Source of the DNA: Lateolabrax maculatus | Lineage: Eukaryota; Chordata; Actinopteri; Acropomatiformes; Lateolabracidae | Reading direction: 5' to 3' | NCBI GenBank assembly: GCA_031216445.1 | Contig: CM062214.1 | Location: 5,852,001-5,916,000 of the forward strand | Length of the DNA: 64,000 nucleotides | Shown here: positions 61,301 through 64,000 of the stretch, in pieces | How positions within the stretch are numbered: the first letter of the stretch is position 1 | Layout: every line of letters starts with the position of its first letter | Position numbers and translations under genes: made by a program | Notes under the pieces: model-generated | The model's input: only the letters and a program-made list of their open reading frames with translations | Told to the model about the DNA's origin: nothing | Databases searched by the model: none

Positions 61301-63778
61301 TGAGCCTGTTCCTCGCAACTCTGGAGTCAGAAACCTGCTGCTGCTCCTCCAGTATATGTACAATGTTAGTATTAGTTTGCTACATGTATTTTCTGTGAAT
61401 GCCGCAGATCATAGTCTTAAACCAATAATCCTACTCACTCTTACTTAGGTGAATTCACCTAATAAATAAAACACTTGTTTTAAAGGCCAACAGCAGGATT
61501 GCAGAACCTCGAAGGATGCCAGAAAGCGACTTTTGTTTGTTGCTCGACAAAGAATTTCTTCGTGAGGATCTGAAACTATGGCGTTTGCGGCAGCCACGCA
61601 TGGTAAAAAAAACAGACGTGTTTTTATGTGTATGTTTTTTTGTTTGAAAAAATCTGTGATCTTCACTGAATGTCATTTACGTGTTTGTTAAACGTAAAGG
61701 ACTTGTATGCTTTTTTTTTGCTTTTAGAATAGGCATGCTGAGCCACTTATCCTCTGTAACTTCCCAATTGTGATGGATCTGCAGTCAAAGAAAATGGTTT
61801 TTGACATGAATACTTACTACACACAGGTAAATGAAGCTTTGAACTGTGCCTCAGGAGAACGAGTCTTTACAAACACTCCTGTCAGGGTCAAGAAATCTGC
61901 AAGAAATTCAGTGTGTATCATTGCCAGTATGATAGAATATAACATCATACATGTTCTCCATATGAGAAACACACAAACGTTAGCGGGCAGTTACACAACA
62001 CAAAAATGTCAAAATAAGTTATGAGAAATTAAATCTTGAACTTTATTCTAGTTGGAAACAGGCTTTCGCATGTACTGGGATTCGCTTTTCGAATTTGGAG
62101 ACTGTCTCCCGCAAGACTTCCTCTTTGAACTGGACCTGAGGCGAGCAGCGGTTTTGGAAGACACCTTTGAACAACTGGCTGTTGCCGATCAGAGTGACTA
62201 CAAGAGACCACTTGTGGTAAACATGTAGTTTTGATCTGATAGCCAAAGCGTGGCCAAAGTCCCATTAAAAAGCTTGAATTATTGTTCAGCTACTTTTTCA
62301 GCAGGAAAACGTAGCTCTGTGCCATTTTGTCTTCTAGGTTTATTTTGATGAAAACCATACAATCGACAATGTCTACAGAAAAGACTTCTTTTATGAAGTG
62401 TTTCACAAGATGGTGTCAGCTGAATCTGGGATGTTCATGTTCAACGACTCCAAAACACTGGCATGGTTTCCCTCCAGAGTAAGACTTTATATGCTGTTTC
62501 AGAAAATAATTTTGAACAGTTGACTCATAAATAATTGTATTTAACGGACTCCCCTCTGATGGTAATATGTAATAACTAAACACTATTCAGAATTTAGAGT
62601 CTTACCTCATAAAAAAACAGAAATCATCACTTAATACTATATTCAAGCAATGTATGTAGAAGTCTGCATTTCTAATTTCTGATATAAATTGTCTTCACCA
62701 TCAACACCAGGTAGCACAGGAGGACCAGAGATACTTCCAGTTTGGGGTTTTGTGTGGATTGGCTTTATACAACCACAGCATCATACACTTACCCTTCCCA
62801 CTGGCTCTGTTCAAGAAGCTGCTCGGTGTAAAGCCTTCGCTGGGGGACATGAAAGAATTCAGCCCATGTGTTGGAGAGTAAGAGGAAATGAATGTTTATT
62901 TTAATCACAGATTTTTGGTTTTACGTGTTTATTGTACATTGGACAGCTTTTTTGATATCTTAAATGTTATTCCTTTTATTGTGCTTCCTTCAAGGAGTCT
63001 GCAGTACATCCTGGAAGACTACAAAGATGATGACATAGAAAACCTGGACATGGATTTTTTAGTAGGTGTTTCACAGATGGTCACTCGCTTACCTAATTTA
63101 TCTTCTTTATGATATCCAACCGACAAACCTTTAGCATTTCCCAAAGCAGTGATATCACTATCTTTGTGTATCTTGTAACTGATTAACAGATCAACTGGGA
63201 TAGGACAGAGGTTGACCTTGATCCCCAAAATCCTGGAAAGCTGGTGACGAGTCAAAATAAGTAAGACTGTAAAAAATATTTAAATCTAAGTTGCGTATGT
63301 GGCCTTCATTCAGATCAGCTCTTGAATTAAAACTTTATTCTGCCAAACAGGAAGCAGTTTGTGGATTCCTACGTGAACTATGCCTTCAACACATCAGTGG
63401 AGGGTGTCTTTCAGGAGTTCAAGCGAGGCTTCTTCCAGGTGTGCGAACGGGATCTGGTGATGCTGTTCCGGCCAGAGGAGCTGCAGGGAGTACTGGTGGG
63501 CCAAGACTTCCATGACTGGGAGAAGCTGAAACAGGTACAATCCAAAACAAAAGCTCCCTTTGGTCTACTTTTCTCTGCAACTGCAACTGATTGACCAAGT
63601 CTTCATGTGCTTGATTTGAATACACCACATGATTATAACAGAAGGAACTGTAACAGTCTGTTTCACTGTCAATAGAACACAGGTTATGAGGGGGAATACC
63701 ATGTTGGCCATCCCACCATACAGATGTTTTGGGAGGTTTTCGATGAACTGACTGAGGACCAGAAGAAAGCTTTACTTT
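55352..63778 (+). CDS. herc6-like: HERC5/HERC6-like E3 ubiquitin (or ISG15) ligase, 3' truncated by window
   Basis: Small HERC ligases combine an RCC1-like propeller with a HECT domain and transfer ubiquitin or ISG15; HERC5/6 are interferon-induced. The 22 coding exons are 55352-55574, 55758-55875, 55989-56065, 56535-56756, 56848-56939, 57785-57915, 58440-58564, 58674-58750, 58836-58954, 59100-59159, 59612-59717, 59972-60170, 61216-61364, 61486-61602, 61728-61826, 62052-62216, 62338-62478, 62711-62877, 62995-63061, 63190-63260, 63351-63534 and 63676-63778. They join in phase for 937 codons. The start is the first ATG of the frame in a CpG-rich exon. HERC5/6 are about 1020 aa, so some 70-90 residues, including the catalytic cysteine, lie beyond the window. 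The HERC5/6 rather than HERC3/4 assignment rests on the divergent linker and total length; a teleost-specific paralogue is possible. Confidence 0.88.
57438..57561. repeat. Dispersed repeat, copy B (related to 23541-23664)
   Basis: It lies in HERC intron 5. The order of shared blocks (TGAACCA, AAAACCAAAACAA, CATAGAGCTGA, AACTGCAG, GATGATAATTCT, GGTTC-TCA) matches the intergenic copy. Function unknown. Confidence 0.6.
58650..58669. repeat. (ATT)n run next to HERC exon 8 acceptor
   Basis: Seven ATT units lead directly into the TTCCAG acceptor and serve as its pyrimidine-rich tract. Confidence 0.9.
58836..61826 (+). other. herc6-like: Linker between RCC1 and HECT modules of the HERC gene (exons 9-15)
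   Basis: This covers residues 356-638, helical and without a named domain. Landmarks shared in pattern with HERC5/6 are KKIKQEIHRMFSSASCVNKS and FLERRKDKHF (the family has an EIQEIFSSPACLTGSF-like segment). The intron from 60171 to 61215 is about 1 kb and holds no extra exon that would keep phase. Confidence 0.75.
59241..59560. repeat. Dispersed repeat, copy B (related to 37790-38055)
   Basis: It occupies most of HERC intron 10. Shared segments include CAACGACTAT-GGATGG-TATGATGAAAT, ATCCTAATGACTGG-GATCC and CATCAGGTCAAAAGTTCAGA then TTGTCCAGTAC. It also contains the near-palindrome ATCATGTTAGCATGCTGATG. Unassigned fish interspersed repeat. Confidence 0.6.
62052..63778 (+). other. herc6-like: HECT domain of the HERC gene, N-lobe and start of C-lobe (exons 16-22)
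   Basis: This covers residues 639-937. Visible HECT landmarks are the FELDLRRAAVLEDTFEQL entry helix, a VYFDENHTIDNVYRKDFFYE segment, YFQFGVLCGLALYN-LPFPLALFKKLL, FVDSYVNYAFNTSVEGVFQE-FKRGF, LFRPEELQGVLVG and GHPTIQMFWEVFDEL. The usual D-x-GG-x-x-R/K-E-F segment reads DNVYRKDFF, so the paired glycines of typical HECT domains are replaced. The active-site cysteine exon is not in the window. Confidence 0.85.
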
Positions 63779-64000
63779 GTAAGTATTGTACCTGATTTTA
63801 ACATATTCACATACAATAACCATTACAATTTCTGCTAGACCACCAGTAGACTTGCTATGTAAGCACTGAATCAAGTCAAAGCAACTAATCCTTTATTTTA
63901 CCAATATTGTTTTTATCACCAGGATCTATTTCAATCTAGATGGCTCATGACGTTTTTTTACATCTGCTGTTCTGTATAACTTAATATCTGGTTAGTCCTT

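Noticed and set aside
63901..63960. Possible next HERC exon after TTTATCACCAG near 63923
   Set aside because: In the required phase it reaches a stop within a few codons, so it is not a continuation of the HECT domain.

Overview
This is vertebrate genomic DNA, almost certainly from a ray-finned (teleost) fish. It has small, well-phased coding exons with GT-AG introns, very frequent (CA)n/(TG)n microsatellites, short fish-type inverted-repeat elements, and a compact Wilms tumour 1 gene without the mammal-specific 17-residue exon. No prokaryotic operons, CRISPR array, RNA gene or intact transposase was seen.

Three protein-coding genes lie on the + strand. (1) Positions 1-4806 hold the 3' end of a large low-complexity gene whose five last coding exons join in perfect phase. 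Its position and orientation beside wt1 make it a probable ccdc73 (coiled-coil domain containing 73). (2) Positions 29188-48825 hold a complete wt1 coding region in nine exons: a Pro/Gly-rich regulatory N-terminus, four C2H2 zinc fingers, and the double splice donor that makes the -KTS and +KTS isoforms (438 and 441 aa). (3) Positions 55352-63778 hold 22 coding exons (937 codons) of a small HERC ubiquitin/ISG15 ligase of the HERC5/HERC6 type. It has an N-terminal RCC1-like propeller and a C-terminal HECT domain. The exon with the catalytic cysteine lies beyond the window end. Its promoter has a consensus interferon-stimulated response element.

Between ccdc73 and wt1 is about 22-24 kb with no convincing gene. 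It holds AT-rich DNA, a homeodomain-site cluster (5485-5731), inverted-repeat elements (8767-8886 and 18384-18695), microsatellites, and one orphan exon-like ORF (26873-26961). Eif3m, which separates these genes in human, was not seen. Between wt1 and the HERC gene (about 51-55 kb) only simple repeats were found.

The genes do not form one pathway: wt1 is a gonad/kidney transcription and RNA-binding regulator, the HERC gene is a probable antiviral effector, and ccdc73 is of unknown function. I found no undescribed biological system. The best leads are complementary TG/CA tracts flanking wt1 exon 3, TG tracts abutting wt1 splice acceptors, three Pumilio elements downstream of wt1, the ISRE of the HERC gene, and several repeat families with copies inside this window.
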